Below, piece after piece: positions 1-13,689 of a DNA stretch of 64,000 bases (within the stretch, counting starts at the first letter, position 1; each line of letters opens with the position of its first letter). Under the pieces are notes generated by a model. That model was not told the DNA's origin and made no database searches. It worked only from the letters and a program-made list of their open reading frames with translations. The position numbers and the translations under genes are program-made. Source of the stretch: Pyrocephalus nanus (Eukaryota; Chordata; Aves; Passeriformes; Tyrannidae); assembly GCA_038380795.1 (NCBI GenBank), contig CM076275.1, forward strand, positions 6,481,001 through 6,545,000, read 5' to 3'.

Positions 1-1130
1 AAGAGAAGAAAACAGATAAATATTATGGATCATGCCCTCTTCCTTATCATTAATTTAAATGGGATCAAGATCTGACAGAAAGCCTTTTCTCTTGCTTTGG
101 TAGGTGGCTTGTCTTATAAGCTCATTTCTGGGGAAATCCTTGCAAGAAAAATACTCTCAAGGGGAGTTTTGCCTAACTCTTACAATAGCAGTTGGGAACT
201 TCATTAGAGCTGGTAAAGGTGGTAGTAATCACAGGACTTGGAACAGCATGCCCTTCCCTCAGGGCTGTGAGAAGCTGTGCTGTAAATGACATTACTGCTC
301 CAGGAAATCTTGGGAGAATTGACATTACAGCATTTCAGTGTGTTTTTCAGTAAGTTGCCTCACTTTTTGAGGATAAACTTTTTATCTGCACCTAAAAGTG
401 CAAATTTAAACTTGTTTTTTGAACTGATGATTGCAAATTTTTTGGCATGTTGCTCAGCAGGTAGAAAATTTTAAGGATAATTGAAGGACCAAAGTTAGTG
501 TTCAGTCCTTCGGAAAATGTATTTTTTTGTGCACTCAGGAATGGCCATTTTTTACCTCTAATGTATCAGACATAAAATAAATGTTCATTCAGGTAATATA
601 TTGCATTGATATTCTCTGGAGATTATAAAACCAGATTATTCTAGCACTGTGTGTATTTTCTCAGTTGGCATACAGGGGGCAATGTGGCAGATATGGGATG
701 GGACATCCTAAAGAAGGACCAGGGAGTCCAGAGCATGATGCTTCTCTTTTGAGGGCCTCGTGGAAATGCCTCTTCCAGATCTGCAAGAGAACTTTGCACA
801 TTAAGAGAACGGAGGAGCAGAGTTGTCTCCTGCTTGCCACAGATGGCACATCCCTAGGCTTAGCAAAAGGTTAGACAGTCATGGTTACATGGGCTGTGCG
901 TGATGAAATTCACTGAACTGATTTCACATCCCACCTTTCCTAGTAAGACAATCCAGATCCTGAAGCACATTTACCTCTCACTGGGTTCTGTCCTAGAACT
1001 GCTGCTAAACCAAAGAAGTCATCTCTGCAAGGAAGAATTTCCCCATGATCTAGGGGTGGGGAGGTTGCACCCTCTGTTCTCTCTGAGACGTCTTTGGGAA
1101 TAAAACTCAATGAAAAGCACCCTTGCATGT
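1..1130. other. Non-coding unique sequence, no feature recognised
   Basis: The longest open frames here are under 70 codons on either strand. None shows a recognisable domain, and neighbouring frames are equally open. No repeat family, RNA gene or clear regulatory motif cluster was recognised. I read this as intergenic or intronic DNA. Confidence 0.6.
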
Positions 1131-1770
1131 GTTTGGGTGATATTTGGAATAGATGGAGCGATTTGGTTACAACTTTGTAAAGGTTGCCCCTTTTTCACTT
1201 TGTCATTACCTGTGCTATCATGCAGAGTAGTTGAGTCCCTATTGAAGACAGTCCCTAAATGTCAAACCTGAAAAGATACAGCTCTTTAATTAGCAGAGTC
1301 ATTTTATTCCATGGATGCTCCTTAAGAGCTTCCCTAGACCCTATAATTTCTGCTCTGATAGATTGAAAATTTTTTTATGTTCCCTTCTAAATGTCTTTGT
1401 TTCTTCTGTAACGGATTAAATGAAGTTTTAACAAGGCTTATGGTGAGATTCCTCATCATTAAAATAACAAATGGTTGAAAAGCTGCCTTCTGTCTTGCAG
1501 AAATCTAACAGCATTAGTGGACCATAATCCAGCTGGTAACTGATTGCTAAACAACTGCAAAACCTTTCACACTTTGAGATGTTATCAGAACATAAAATAT
1601 GTTTTCATGAAGTTTATTGAGCAGCTTATTAGCAGAGGTTAAGGCAATGAAGCTTCACAAATTCCATTTAGCATTCAAAAATATTTTATCTGAGAGTTTC
1701 AGATTTTTCAGATTTAATTGAGTTTCTTTAATCTATTCTGGATACATCAAGGTAATGGTTCCTGAAAGAC
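1131..1770. promoter_or_regulatory. AT-rich block, candidate conserved non-coding element
   Basis: This AT-rich stretch has many homeodomain-type cores (TTAATT, ATTA, TAAT) but no simple repeat and no transposon signature. That texture is typical of vertebrate conserved non-coding elements, but conservation cannot be seen in one sequence. Just downstream, at 1778-1815, the 13-mer ttttctggttcta occurs twice about 23 bp apart, a small local duplication. Function and target gene are unknown. Confidence 0.2.
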
Positions 1771-4700
1771 GTGCAATGTTTTCTGGTTCTAGCTCAGCGT
1801 TTTTCTGGTTCTAACCAGAGCTAATTTGAGAGACTAAGATATTTGCAGCCTCCAAAGATGGATCATTTTGTTTTGTTCATATTTTAAGGTTCTTGTTTCA
1901 TCAGAAGGATTCTCTCATCTTTCCCTGGAGCCTTTGCAAAACACTAAAATGTTGTTGGCATTGTCCCCGTGATTCTGTCCTCATTTTACCACTTCCCTTA
2001 AAATCCTCCACAGTGAGTGCACTCCATCCTAGCTGACTGGCCCAGGGACACATCCTTCCCAGCTGGAGGCCTCGTTCTCCTTTGCATTGCAGATCTTTGA
2101 TGCCGTTCCTGCAGCACAAAGCAAACATGCTTCTAGGATTTCCTTGGGCCAAAGGGAAGCACAGTGTGGTGCAGGGCTGTGCATTCTCCCTTCTTCCCAG
2201 GAACAGAAGGAGCAAAGGACACAGTTGTAGGAAAAGCACACATGGATCCTCCAGCAATTTCTGTCTGCCCTTACAGTTTCTTGGGCTTATGGGCACCCAA
2301 GCAAGAGCTAAAGTTGTCCTGAGGCTATTCTTGTTCAAACCACAGATCAGCAATGAAAAGTGCTTCAGCCTGCTGCATCTAATTGAGGGACAGGGCTGGA
2401 ACAGTGCTGGGAAACATGACCTTTGTTATCTCTCTCTATTTTTGACAGCCAGAGCCCTTCCATCAGGCAACTGGCTGGAAGCAATCAGTCGAAGCTCCTG
2501 CTCAGTCCATCTGTCTGTCTGGATCCTTTGATTGTGAGAACCACAGCCTGTGGACACCTTTTAATACATCCTATTTTGCACAAATCAAGACTCTTTTTTC
2601 TTGCTATCAGTATGGTCTCATCCAAATTTCTTTCTGGAGAGTGCCAGCCAGTTCTCTAGTTTAATCTAGTGATCAAGCCTTTTGTGGTGTGTTAGCAGCA
2701 GCATAAAGCATTTCTTGACACTTCTTAAGCCTCCTGGACACTGAGTGCTTGACAGTGAGTTTTATGGGCTGTTGGCAATGAAAGTTATGAGCGCTCAGTT
2801 CACAGCTGAAGAATGGCACCACACAATTTCCTCCTGGAATTGCAATTTTCCTTCATTTTCTTTAATACTGATAAGCAGGTTGGGCCCTGCTTACATGCTC
2901 TGCACACCAGAGGAGAAGCAGTGAAGGGGAATTTTGTTGTTGTTTTTATTGCTGCCAGGATACCAGACCTTAGTGTTCAGCTTGCTGGATACAACACCTC
3001 ACCTATACAGAAATGTTCAAAATCTATATACCTTTTTGTCTCATTTATTTGTGCATCCTGAATACACTCAGAGAAATACCCTGTTACCTACAGGCTTTTA
3101 CCCTGTGTGTGTGTGGCTTCCCACTCTGCCCCCAGGATTGCAAAACCCCTTCTCAGGATCTGTCACGTTACTGGATTGTGTAGGAATTTTCCAAATCTCT
3201 TTTGAGCTTCGTTGTCCTCAGACTACAACTTTTGGGGTCAGCAGCTGATCCTTACTACAGAAAGGACTTCTGGTATCAGAACTCTGTCTAAGGAATTTGG
3301 AAATCTAGTGGAACTAAATAAACACAGTTTGAACTCTTTTTTAAATGTGAAGAACCCGTTAGAGCTCTGCACATTTCTGTAATAAATGCCCTTGAATTAA
3401 AAAAATTATTCTTTATTTCTTAGATAAGCCTGTACATATGATTAAAAATATTTTCATTTTTAGCAGATCTGCATTCTAGCAGATCCAGAGACATAAATGT
3501 TGAGGAATTTTTACCATCCAGGAGTGACATTTGAAGCCATTTCATTAATTTCTTGTTAGAGACTCTGAATGTCGTATCAAATTTTAATTGAAAGACTGGT
3601 TGAAAACCTATAACCATTTTTACCCCAGACTTGCCTCTTCTGTGGCACTTTCACAAAACTACAAAAAATGGAGGTTTTGGTTTGCTCTAAGGCGCTTTGA
3701 GAGGGCTCCATGGAAGTGAGCTCCAAGGTCAGTGCTTGGAGTGTTGGTTTGGAATGCCTTTAAAAACCTGACTGGCAAGAGATCTCTCAAAATTAAGAGT
3801 CTCTGCACAGATAAAATATGACAGCCCTGTCTATTATGATTACTTCAGTTCTGCAGAGTCGTCAGTCATTCCTGGTTATCCCCTTTGACTTTTGGAGCCT
3901 CACTCTCCACACTTTCTCCCCATTGCTGCCCACCCTGGGGCAATTCTGGGACAAGAAAGGGCTCATTCAACTCCTTGGTCTTGCCTCTCCTCTCTGTTGT
4001 TTCTCTGTCTGCCTTCCTATCTGCCTCAGATAACAAATCTGATTTTTACCTGTCTTCACCCACTGTGTCTTGAAATGCAAAGGCACTCAGCTGAAACAGA
4101 TAAGGTATTGAGAGAAGAAAGATTTTCATCTGTGCCCTTCAGGTCCTGAAGGGATGTGTAAGCTGTACCAGGCTGCAACAGGAAATCCCTTGTAGGTATT
4201 TTTTATTATATATTTATTTATTTTTGTATGCTTAGACAGGTCACAGGCTGGCTGTGCTTTCTAACTTTGTCCTCTGCCATGTCCCCATGATGGTCTTCAA
4301 GTGTCAAGGGGAAGCCATTAGTTTTATCTCCTTAAGGAAGTCCATGTCTTTTGTTCAAGGCCTGGGTGCCATCTGGCATCTGCTGTACTTGGGTATATGA
4401 GCAGCAGGAGGTGATTTTGTGGGTCCAGAGGAGAGAAAGGAAGTATCTTTATGTCTTTCCTAAAATAATTCTAAACTTCTGATGATCTGTGTGTTAAAAA
4501 TGGATTGCAGAAAAAAATCAGGAATGCAAGTAAATATCTGTTTACTGCCTTGTTACAAGAGGGGGAAAACAGAGAAGATGTCAAGAGATGAGGGAAAGGC
4601 AAAAAAGAATCAAAGTTTTGTATTTAGCTTTAATCTGTGAGGCAAGCAATGAAGGTACTGGGGGGCCTGAAATGCATCCAGTGCTGAGGAAGTAGAATTA

Positions 4701-5870
4701 AGACTTTGGCAGAAGTGCTGACTGACCTGCTTTCAGGAGTAAGGGCATGGGGAAGCAAAGGGACAACCTCAACAGCCTCTCGCTTGTGCTAATGCCAATC
4801 TCTTGTGAGCAAAGATAGCAGACCGGGCTCAAACACGGCAGCTGCCCTGTCTGCAGCACCTGGCTTGTGGCTGGACTTGTGGCAAGGTGGGGGAAACACT
4901 GCTAGCCTGTTAATTGGAAATGTGTTTGTAGATTAAACTTTGAAAATGGTGGCGTAGAAATTATACCTGCAGGAGAAGGACCTGTTTGGGCACAGGATGT
5001 TGCATCCTCCTCAATGTGCACAGTTAATACTGCTGTTCACAGCATTGTGACAACTTCCTCTTCAAGTCCTTGCAGGTTCTCAGTAGAAGCCTCTCAGTGA
5101 ACCAAGTAATTATCAATAATAGAGGAATTTGCATCTTTGAAGATGCTGAGCTCTGCTGTGATCCCATTCCCTGTGCCTGTCACTTCTTCAACATGGCTGA
5201 GTTAAGCATAAAGTGCTTTTTGAGAACTTCCTTGCCTGATCACAGTAGGATTTGGAGACAGCTGATGCTCTTGCAGCTTGCTGGGTGTTCATCTCATTCC
5301 TCTCCTTAGTGCCAGTCTCTTTTTGGTGAGTGGGGTGACAGAGACTGGCTTGGGTGAAAAAGCCATCAGTCAAACTCAGTAGCGTGAGGTCAACATCCAA
5401 GCATTTTTGTAGATTCTAGACCACAGAAAAGCGAGCTGGTGGTACATTCATCTCTGATGAGAAGTTGTATCTAAGTATGCAATTTTACATGAGGAAAAGT
5501 TAATGTGTTAGAAATCAGAGACCATGAGCTGAGAGGTGTATGTTGGTCCTGCCCTGTACATCAAGGCTTCTTGGTTTCTGGATGTGACATTCTGTCATCC
5601 CACAGATCCAGAGAGACTGTAAAGAGAAAAGAATGTGAATCTCATCTCAGCTACATGCCTGCCTCTCTCAGACAGTTTGCCACAATCACTTGTCTCTCCT
5701 GAAAAAGACATCAGGAAAGGGATGTGTTTCAGGTGCCTGTCACTCACAACAGCAGTAACAAGCTGTGCATCTCTCCCTGTTATCGATCATGAAAAATGCT
5801 TTAAATTAGCCAAATCTCTACCATGTTCTGTTCTCTATTAAGAAAATTGATAAAGTCATCGTTCTTTCTC
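1771..5870. other. Non-coding unique sequence, no gene recognised
   Basis: Open frames of up to about 150 codons near 1.9-2.5 kb overlap on both strands, and the longest minus-strand one begins at a TTG rather than an ATG. They show no domain, signal peptide or compositional coding signal. A short TA/TTTA-rich patch lies at about 4197-4230. An intact POU octamer (ATTTGCAT) is at 5127-5134. Nothing else was recognised. Confidence 0.6.
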
Positions 5871-5879
5871 TTCTGCTTC

Positions 5880-6480
5880 CTATTGTGCTAAACTCACCTT
5901 GTGTTTAACATCATTGCTGGGAGCCAGTGAAGGAGTATTGCACTAATGAGAATAATTCATAAAGGGGCTCTGTGCTGTTCAGAGCTATTAGTGCCTGAAC
6001 TACAGTCCAAAAAGTCCCAAAGTGGTTGGAACACACTTCCCTGTGAACTTCAGAGTGTGCATGTCTGGGGCTTAGCGCAGGGAAGTTCTTAACGGCGTTA
6101 GTGACTCAGGAACATCATTTCAAGCCTGCTTCTAGATGCTGCTGCTGTAATTGAGCATGCTCATTATTTATAGGCTCCCAAATTAAGCATTCATTTATGC
6201 TGTGTTTGGAATAAATGGAATCAACAACATGCCTTTTGGTGAAAGAGCCGCAGATGCAAACAGAAGCGTTCACAGCTTTCAAGTCTTGTGTTTGTTTACG
6301 TCAGTGAATGTGGACTGTTAGAGCAACTTCCACTGCTGATTATTTTCAATTAAAGCTTCAGGAATTTTTAGAGGAAACTGTCACAATACTGTGATCAGGG
6401 ATATTATAGCCTCTGGATGCAAATCAGCTACCAAACTTTCCAACAACAGATTTACAGGATCTGTTTCAGATTAATTGCCA
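5880..6480. promoter_or_regulatory. Candidate enhancer-like block with forkhead and CRE-type motifs
   Basis: The block mixes AT-rich homeodomain-like cores around 6150-6230 with about six CpG dinucleotides between 6070 and 6300, in an otherwise CpG-poor region. At 6293-6303 a forkhead core (TGTTTAC) overlaps a CRE-type octamer (TTACGTCA). A POU octamer (ATGCAAAT) follows at 6417-6424. There is no open frame of note and no repeat signature. The motifs are seen directly; enhancer function is inference. Confidence 0.25.
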
Positions 6481-8129
6481 ACTGGCCGTAAGCACCTCCA
6501 GCTCTCACAGTCTGTCTCCACGGCGGATGGAAAAGGCTCTGTGAATGTGCCCAAGCTGTTGGGCTGTGGGCAGTGGCCTGCCTGGGAGGAGAAAGTTTCT
6601 GCAGTGTCCTTCAAGAACCTTTTCCACCAGAGTCATCTCCCAGCAAATGCTGGATGCAAATCCAGCTCCGGTCCTGCTGATCGGTTCTCTCTCCAGCCAC
6701 CACTCCTGAGCACTCAGCAGCCCCTGAACGCTGCAGTCAGGCAAGAGGAAAGTCAGGTTCAGGTTACATAAATTTATTCCAGGCAGACCAAAGGTGTGTT
6801 CTTAAAAATGCATGTTGCTGTGGGATTGAAATAGAAAAGATTTGTGGTGTTCAGGGCTGAGATTCTGCAGGACAGTAAGGTGCAGAGCAAATTTACCTGT
6901 TGTCTTTTTGCACTGGCCAATACTTACTTCAGCTTCTGCAGGCATTTAAGCATTCTGTAAGCATATGAGTAAAAGAAAATACAATTTTTAACACTCCTTC
7001 AAGACATAAGCACCATTTCTTAGATTTGTGTCTAGTGTATAGCCAGCAGAGAGAAATCATTTTTTACTCTTCTTTCCTGTGGCATGAGATCAAATAGTAA
7101 CTTCAGATGCTTAACAATTTGTGTATTTATTTTTAAGGCAATAAGACAGAGCTATTTACTCCCACAAAAGAAGTCCTTGTAAATTTTGGCAGGCGGTGTT
7201 TTTATTCCTAATAGATATTTTTTATTATAATTTCTTAGGGGACTCAAAGTAATTTGCCTACTTAATGTTATCTTTAGCAAATCTAAATAAAAGAAACCTG
7301 AGCAAGATCTCCTGTGGCCCTGGTAGATTTATGCTCCCTGTGTCACAGTCACCAAACACGAGCATGATGTTGGTAAAGAATTCTTCATTTTGCTCCAAGA
7401 GTGTTTGGTGTGCACAGTACTTACTGACATAGACTGCAGCTTCAACTCAGGATGGTTTTAAAGACCATCAGCAGCAATCTTTGGTAAACATGCAGTGTAA
7501 ATAGAGAGCATGGAGAAAGGATGAGTTGCTTATACTTTGGTACCAGAACTTAGACCAGAAGAGAATTCGAGTCTAGTGGAGTAGTTGTTGCTAATTTGAA
7601 GGAATGAATAAGTACCATTAGTGAATTAGTTTCTATTAGTTTGTGTGTTGTTGTTTGGTATTTAAATAGTATAATGATAAGGGCAAAATAGGAGCTGCAA
7701 GGGAATAGCAAACAACCAGAAGAACCTGTTTGGCATCTTCTGGCTGGTGCCACCTGCTAAGACAGCTCATCTTTCCTGTGTATTTCACGTGCCATGAAGG
7801 GAACCTTGGGACAAAAGGCAGAACAGGGTGTGAGTTCAGCACTAGGGCATTTAGGTGAAAGCAAAAGCAAACAAAAAAACCCCGCTGGCTTTTGTGCATT
7901 GTCCACCACCAAGTCTCTTTATGGCTCTGCTGTAGCTCTTAGTTTCCCTTCATCATAAACCAGAATAGATTAATTTATCCAGCTGTGTAGATTGGAGAGC
8001 AATACCAGGAGTTTTATGTTCAAGTTTAATACAGTAATCAGTCTTTTAGAGGATGATCAGCAATAAACAGCATGCAATATTTGAAGACAGATGCCCTACT
8101 ATGACCTACAGTAGTGTGGTTCTGGCAGA
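6481..8129. other. Non-coding unique sequence, no gene recognised
   Basis: No coding or RNA gene was recognised. A small hairpin lies at 6649-6666 (7-bp arms GCTGGAT/ATCCAGC, 4-nt loop) and contains a POU octamer. An AT-rich patch at about 7080-7300 resembles the other candidate elements in texture. The open frame of about 98 codons at 6475-6771 is mirrored by one on the other strand and shows no domain. Confidence 0.55.
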
Positions 8130-8800
8130 GAAGCCAAGCTGTTGTTAAAATGCTTAATATTTAATTTGAAAGTTATGAAAGGTATTATGCTATCTAGCGA
8201 TTAACAGCGTCCCCACTGAGACAAACTATTTTTTATCAGACACAAGTAATTTCTTCTGGCCTCTTGTCTTCAAAGGAGATGAGAAAAGCAAACATTTTGC
8301 AAAGATTATGAATGAATATAAATTATGCTAGGAATTAAACTGTCAGCTTGACCCTGTGTTAATCTGTGTGTGTGACACAGCTATGAAGACCTGCAACTCA
8401 ATATTAGAGCAGCAGAAGCTCCAAGAATAGAAAACATCATTTCATGTTTATTTGAAATCCATGGTTGATTTTGATTCAGCTGTCATTGTCACTCTTTTGT
8501 GTTGGTTTTCTGCAAATATTTCTGTGCTCAAGCTTTACTAATGAAATAACATTCAGGAAGTAAATATTTATCTAAAACAGTCACTAAAATCAGATTTTGA
8601 ATTCCATAATAACTTTTGGCATTGTAAATTTGTACTGTTGCGACCGTTGCAATCCAAAATGCAAGCTGAAAGTCCCAGGGAGTCATACAACATTTATATA
8701 AATTACAGTATAAATGAGGAATTATGAAAAATTGATTACAATGTACATTATTCAATTAATCTGCCAACCAAGATTATTTGCTGCTGATGGGCTCAGCAGA
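8130..8800. promoter_or_regulatory. AT-rich block, candidate conserved non-coding element
   Basis: This is AT-rich, non-repetitive sequence with dense TAAT/ATTA/TTAAT cores, especially at 8560-8760. Around 8640-8655 two GTTGC copies flank a gcgacc core, with two CpGs in an otherwise CpG-free stretch. No transposon signature or meaningful open frame is present. The texture resembles vertebrate developmental enhancers, but this is a judgement by eye. Confidence 0.22.
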
Positions 8801-11800
8801 TATATCGAAGTGACTAGATGGCCACTGAGAGAAAATGTTCAAAGAAGATTATTTTTTGGATGTCTTTAAAGCTTGTTCAGACATCGGCCATACAAGGTTA
8901 TTCAGTGACTGGTGAAGCTAAAAAGGAAAACGTTACCAAAAAAAGCAACTTTTCATCCTTAGATAGATTTAAAATTTTTCATTTCAGAAGGGACTATGAT
9001 GTTCATCTATTCTTACCAGATGTAAAATACAGACCATGGAGCTTATCATCCACAACATTTGCAGTGAGCTTGTGAATAAAACCAAAGGCATCCACTCGCC
9101 AGACAAACCAGAGTAAACTGGTGTTCTCTTTGTAGTAGAGGGACAGAGGTTTTTGGATCTTGCCCCAAAGGTTTAAGAGTGCCGCTCTTTTTCATGTGTA
9201 TGAAGTCCTTGGTGCATGTTATCTACCTGGGAAAGAGGGAGATCAATAGGATCCATACTGCAGCCACGAGACACGCTCAGCTTAAAATCGTATTTTCAGG
9301 ATAACTTAACAAAATAATGTGTTTTGCTTTTTGCGGCGAAGCTTTGAAAGAAACCTTACAATGTTGTTCTCTAAATGATAAAGTACAATTGCTGTAGAGG
9401 AAACACATGGTGGAAAAGCATAAGGAGGAGAAAACTTGGCAGAAGCAACAATCCATAATTTAGAAATGATGCTGTCTTATCGTGTTCTGCAAATTTCATT
9501 CCTACCAGGAAGTTAAATCACTGCACCAAAGTGTAGGCAAAGAGAGCAAAATTATGACCCGGGAGTCTTGCTCTCACATGGCTGTGGGTGCATTCCCTGG
9601 GCTCTGTGCACAGCTGGATTAATGCCTGTGAGCACAGTCCTTGCACGTGTACTAAGGGCATATGGATGTTTTCCATCTCTCACTGTGGGAAAAGCCCCGC
9701 CCTGAAAACTCTGCTCTTTGCACAGGCAGAATTATCCTTGCTCACGAGCTTTTCTTGCTTTGTCTCCCCAGTGAGAAAAGATGCTGAGGTCAGACAGTTG
9801 CTTAAAATTAAGCAAGGGAAAATGCAGAATGTTTTCAAGGAGCAGACTAAGGAAAGTGATATAAACCATGGATGGGAAGTAAGTAGAGGCTTAGTCCTAA
9901 AACGTGCACTCATTTGGAATGATTGCCTTCCGTCTGCGTTCTCGGCTGCTGTGGCTGCAGTTAATTTGTACTGCAGGAGCAATTCCCAGCTCTAAGTAAG
10001 GAATAGCTGTCCCAGGTCTTATGCTGTAGGTATAATAGGGCATTTCCTCTTCCAAGAAATTTGGTGTACCTTTACCCTGCCAGATTCATCTGTACCTCCC
10101 TGCTTAAGGTTCGACCTGCTCAGGTATAACCTGAACATGGCAAGATTCAGCTGGGCAGGACTGTATCCAGGTTTGCTCCTGGACTTGGGAATCTGACCAC
10201 CCTACCTCAGGGCCATTGCAATGCCATTGGAGTTGTTGGTTTCATCCCAGAGGCAGCTCACATCTGGCTGGACAGAAACACCAGCTATGGGGCTTAGGTC
10301 CTCCAGCACCTGCCTCAGAATTGTGCCTTTGTGAAGATTTTAAATATAGCTTCATTTTCAGGGAACAGAAAAATGTTCAAGTTAAAAGTGTTTCTTAATT
10401 AACTGCATCTGAGTAAATAATTCACAGTGAATAATTAACTGATGGATTTAGCCTGTCTCTTTTTCTTCCTCAAACTTATTCTTTTTTCCTGTGCACAAAA
10501 CGTCCTTGAACAGATTGCAGGTTTCTTAACTTCCTACAGGAGTGTGTCTGATATTTTATCTGCCATTTTTATTGGCTTGTTTAGAATGGGTTCCCTGTTT
10601 GCCTCACTTTTAAAGGCAGGAGCTGAAGAACAGAAATAGTGCTCTCTGCAGGGCAATTTAAGCACCCATGCTAGGGGGAAAAGCACTAAGGAATTTTAGG
10701 ATTTAAACACTTTTTTTATGGGTAAAGCTCTCTTCAAGGTGCTAATTTTATGTCTGTACATAACAGACAGTGGTATTTCCTTTGGTGAAGTCCTTTGGTT
10801 TGGACTTGTCTCATAAGACACAGATTGCAGTGTTGCACCAGAGAGCTGGGTGTAACATCTGTATTCCAAACCTGAAACATATTCTTCTTGATCTTTATGG
10901 GCCTTTTTCGATCTGAACTCTCCAGGCAGAATCAAGCCCACTACTAAACAAAGAGCCTCAACCTGTGCAGAGGCACTGTCATTACTCAGTCCAAAATTGC
11001 CCTGCAGGACACTGTTATCCCAGCAACTGTGTGTTGCGAGGACAGCCAGCCGAGTCTCAGCATGTTCTTCCATCAAAGGGGTGGGTGCCTGTTTTTTAGT
11101 TGGGAAATCATCACTTTTGGGGATTTGATGCTCGCTGCCGGCTCAACCCATCTGTCTTTGTGGTGTTGCTTTTGCAGCAGCATCATCCAAATGCAGCAGC
11201 TCCTCTTGCTTGCAGACAGACAGATGCAGCATATTTGCCTCCTGCCTCCATTAGCAGAACATTTTGCATAAATCTCTTCTGGGCATATCACTGTGAGTGG
11301 GCCCTGAAGCATAACCCAGCTGACTGGCAGTTCTGTGTGGCTTATGTGACACTGATTTCACCTGTTGCTGTGCTGGGAGAGAAGAGAAAGAGGCCAAGAG
11401 GCTGCAGGTTTAGTGATGCCTCTGGGTTAGTGGAAAAATGGGGCAAAAAAAGTGGGAAAACAAAGGGTCCACTTTTGGGGTGTGGGTGGGTGGCAGCAGG
11501 TCTTTCACCCCATCACTATGGACTGGTGAAAGATGCTTTTAAATTGCTGATGAGAAACATTTTCCCACCTTGTGTAGGGACTGCAGGAACTGCTCCAGTG
11601 AAGTGGTGATCTCAGGTTCAGCCCTCTGATGAGCTCTGACTTGGAACAATGCGGGGAAAAAACACCCCAAACCTCAAGTGCTCCTTGTTGAATTAGCATA
11701 ATGAGAGGATAAAATAAAGTAGATCATTTGCAGCTGCTCTGTAAACTGTATCTGGGGCAGGGTATTTTAGCATCCTGCTGGAGATATCAGCCCTGTAGCA

Positions 11801-12419
11801 TCCTGTAGCTGCTAAGAGGAAAGGCTCAGCAACACCAGTTAATGAATGTTGTTTCTCACACAGGAAAACCAACAGAGAACAGCATATGGACTCTGTGACA
11901 GGAGTGACTGTAGGGTGCTGGACTCCACTGGTTTGATGGGTTTCCTTACATCCTACTTAGCTGTAAAATTCTAATAAAGAAGAAAGAGGCCATTATATTA
12001 ATGGCATTATGGGGATTGTAGCATGATCTCTAGGACTCATGGGGATTCCTCTGATGTCCAGAATAAATGCTCTTCTATTCTAATGACCATAAATGACCTC
12101 TCTCCAAACCTGGTATTGATGAAATAGCTTTAATGTTTCAACATCAATGCTTCAGGCTTTGCTGAACAGTGACATTAATCTGATATTGCATAGCACATGG
12201 GGAAGAGCAGCCAAAAAATATGCTGGCACTTAGAAAGTTTGCAGCTTTCTAGCCTGACAGCAGCCTCCAAGTGGAAACAAGTCGTGGGGTACAAATGACA
12301 GAGACATTTTCCCTTAAAACCTGATGGAAAGAATTCGCAGGTCTTCAGAAATTGTGCATAATTTCAAAGTGTAAGCGGAGGAAGTTTTTGGAAAAGTTAG
12401 TGTTCTATGCTTCTGTGTT
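8801..12419. other. Non-coding unique sequence, no gene recognised
   Basis: Open frames of 80-170 codons occur at 9588-9995, 10696-11076 and 11100-11609. They overlap others on the opposite strand, and the 9588 one opens with GTG. None matches a protein family I know. A B-box-like string (ggttcgacc, 10108-10116) has no A box or cloverleaf around it. I consider the stretch non-coding. Confidence 0.55.
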
Positions 12420-12620
12420 TGCTTCTTTCAGGTTACAATCCATTTTCTTTTTCCTAGCAAACATTTTTGATTACTTAGCATATCTTAATTAATATGAAAA
12501 CACAGACATGGATTCTCGCAGCATAAAACCAGAGCCATTGGCTGATTTATGATTTTAATCAGGTCAGCCTTAGCTGATATGCAGTAAGAAATAATTAGCT
12601 TGCTGTTTGTACACAAAATT
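12420..12620. promoter_or_regulatory. AT-rich block, candidate non-coding element
   Basis: A compact AT-rich, non-repetitive segment with several TTAATTAA/ATTA-type homeodomain cores (about 12484-12492, 12552-12562 and 12590-12598). No open frame or repeat was recognised. It is listed only as a candidate because its texture differs from the flanks; conservation is untested. Confidence 0.15.
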
Positions 12621-13689
12621 GCATTGTACCTAACCCCTAGGAGACAGCTTTTCCTGACACTTTGATCCCCTGCTGACTATGTTTTCCAAGCTTTCCTTCT
12701 GGTCTCAAAATAGGACCATGAAATAGTTTGCCACCTCTGACATCATTGTCCTCTATTCTTAACTAAGGGCTGGCCATTTGCAGGCCTTGGGAAGCAGTTT
12801 GGTATGTAATTGGCTGAAATACTGAAGAGTTTGACTGGGCATCATAGTGGTCAAAAGAGTTATCTAAGAAAATCTTTTTCTGAGTATTTCATAGCAGCTC
12901 TTTCTCTCTGCTTTGCTGTTTCTGACATTGTCAGTGCAGCAACAAATTTCTTAAGTACACCCAAGAGCTCAGAAAAGTGTAACACAAACCAGACAGGATA
13001 TATTGGTATTGACTGATCTGAACTGGACCTCAGCTTCTCAGAAACTGGGGAACAGATCCAAGGTTCCCCCATAAAGGGAAGTATTGCAGTCTCAGAGAGT
13101 TTCTCTTTCCCTGACTCCTCTCCCAGAATCCCAGCTGTACCAGTGTCTGTGGTAATCAATTGTGCTGCTGTTTCTGTCCTGTGAAAAGAGAGGTTTAGGC
13201 TGCAAGGTTATCAGTTTCATCAGTTTTATCAGTAGCTGAGAGTGTGTTTTGTGTGTCTGGCACTATCCTTGCAGCTGCTGGACGTTTTATGCCACACTGT
13301 ACAATACGGGAGTGTAAAAGCTGTTCACATGTGACTCTTACTTGTTGCCTCTAGGAAGCTTGCAAAATACTGAAACTCATCTTGAATCCTGACTTTTATT
13401 AACCCCTTGTAAAAACCCATAAGCCTCTTGTGCTGGAGACCAGACAGAGGACATGCTTTCTAATGTTGCTTCTCTGCAAACTAATTGATGTATCTGGCAC
13501 CAGCCAACTGACATCAAAACATTTGTACAGATGTGAGGCTCTGTCTAGACTAGATAATTGCTTCCCCTTTTGGCTTGATTTCACCGGTTGCCAAGTTGGG
13601 TAACATTTAACCTTGAATTCTGGAGGCACAGCCACTGCCCAAGCCTTCCTAACGGGGAGCCATCCAGCAAGTTGACATGACAAGACCGT
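12621..13689. other. Non-coding unique sequence, nothing recognised
   Basis: Open frames stay below 100 codons and lie on opposite strands over the same bases. No transposon, RNA gene or motif cluster was recognised. A short imperfect run of ATCAGTTT-like units occurs at 13208-13232. Confidence 0.55.

Noticed and set aside
1976..2000. Possible reverse MIR piece (cctcattttaccactt)
   Set aside because: Too short and unsupported by flanking MIR segments.
1901..2353. 150-codon minus-strand frame
   Set aside because: It opens at TTG, overlaps equally long plus-strand frames, and has no domain.
10108..10116. tRNA B-box-like string ggttcgacc
   Set aside because: No A box at the right distance, and no cloverleaf stems can be drawn around it.
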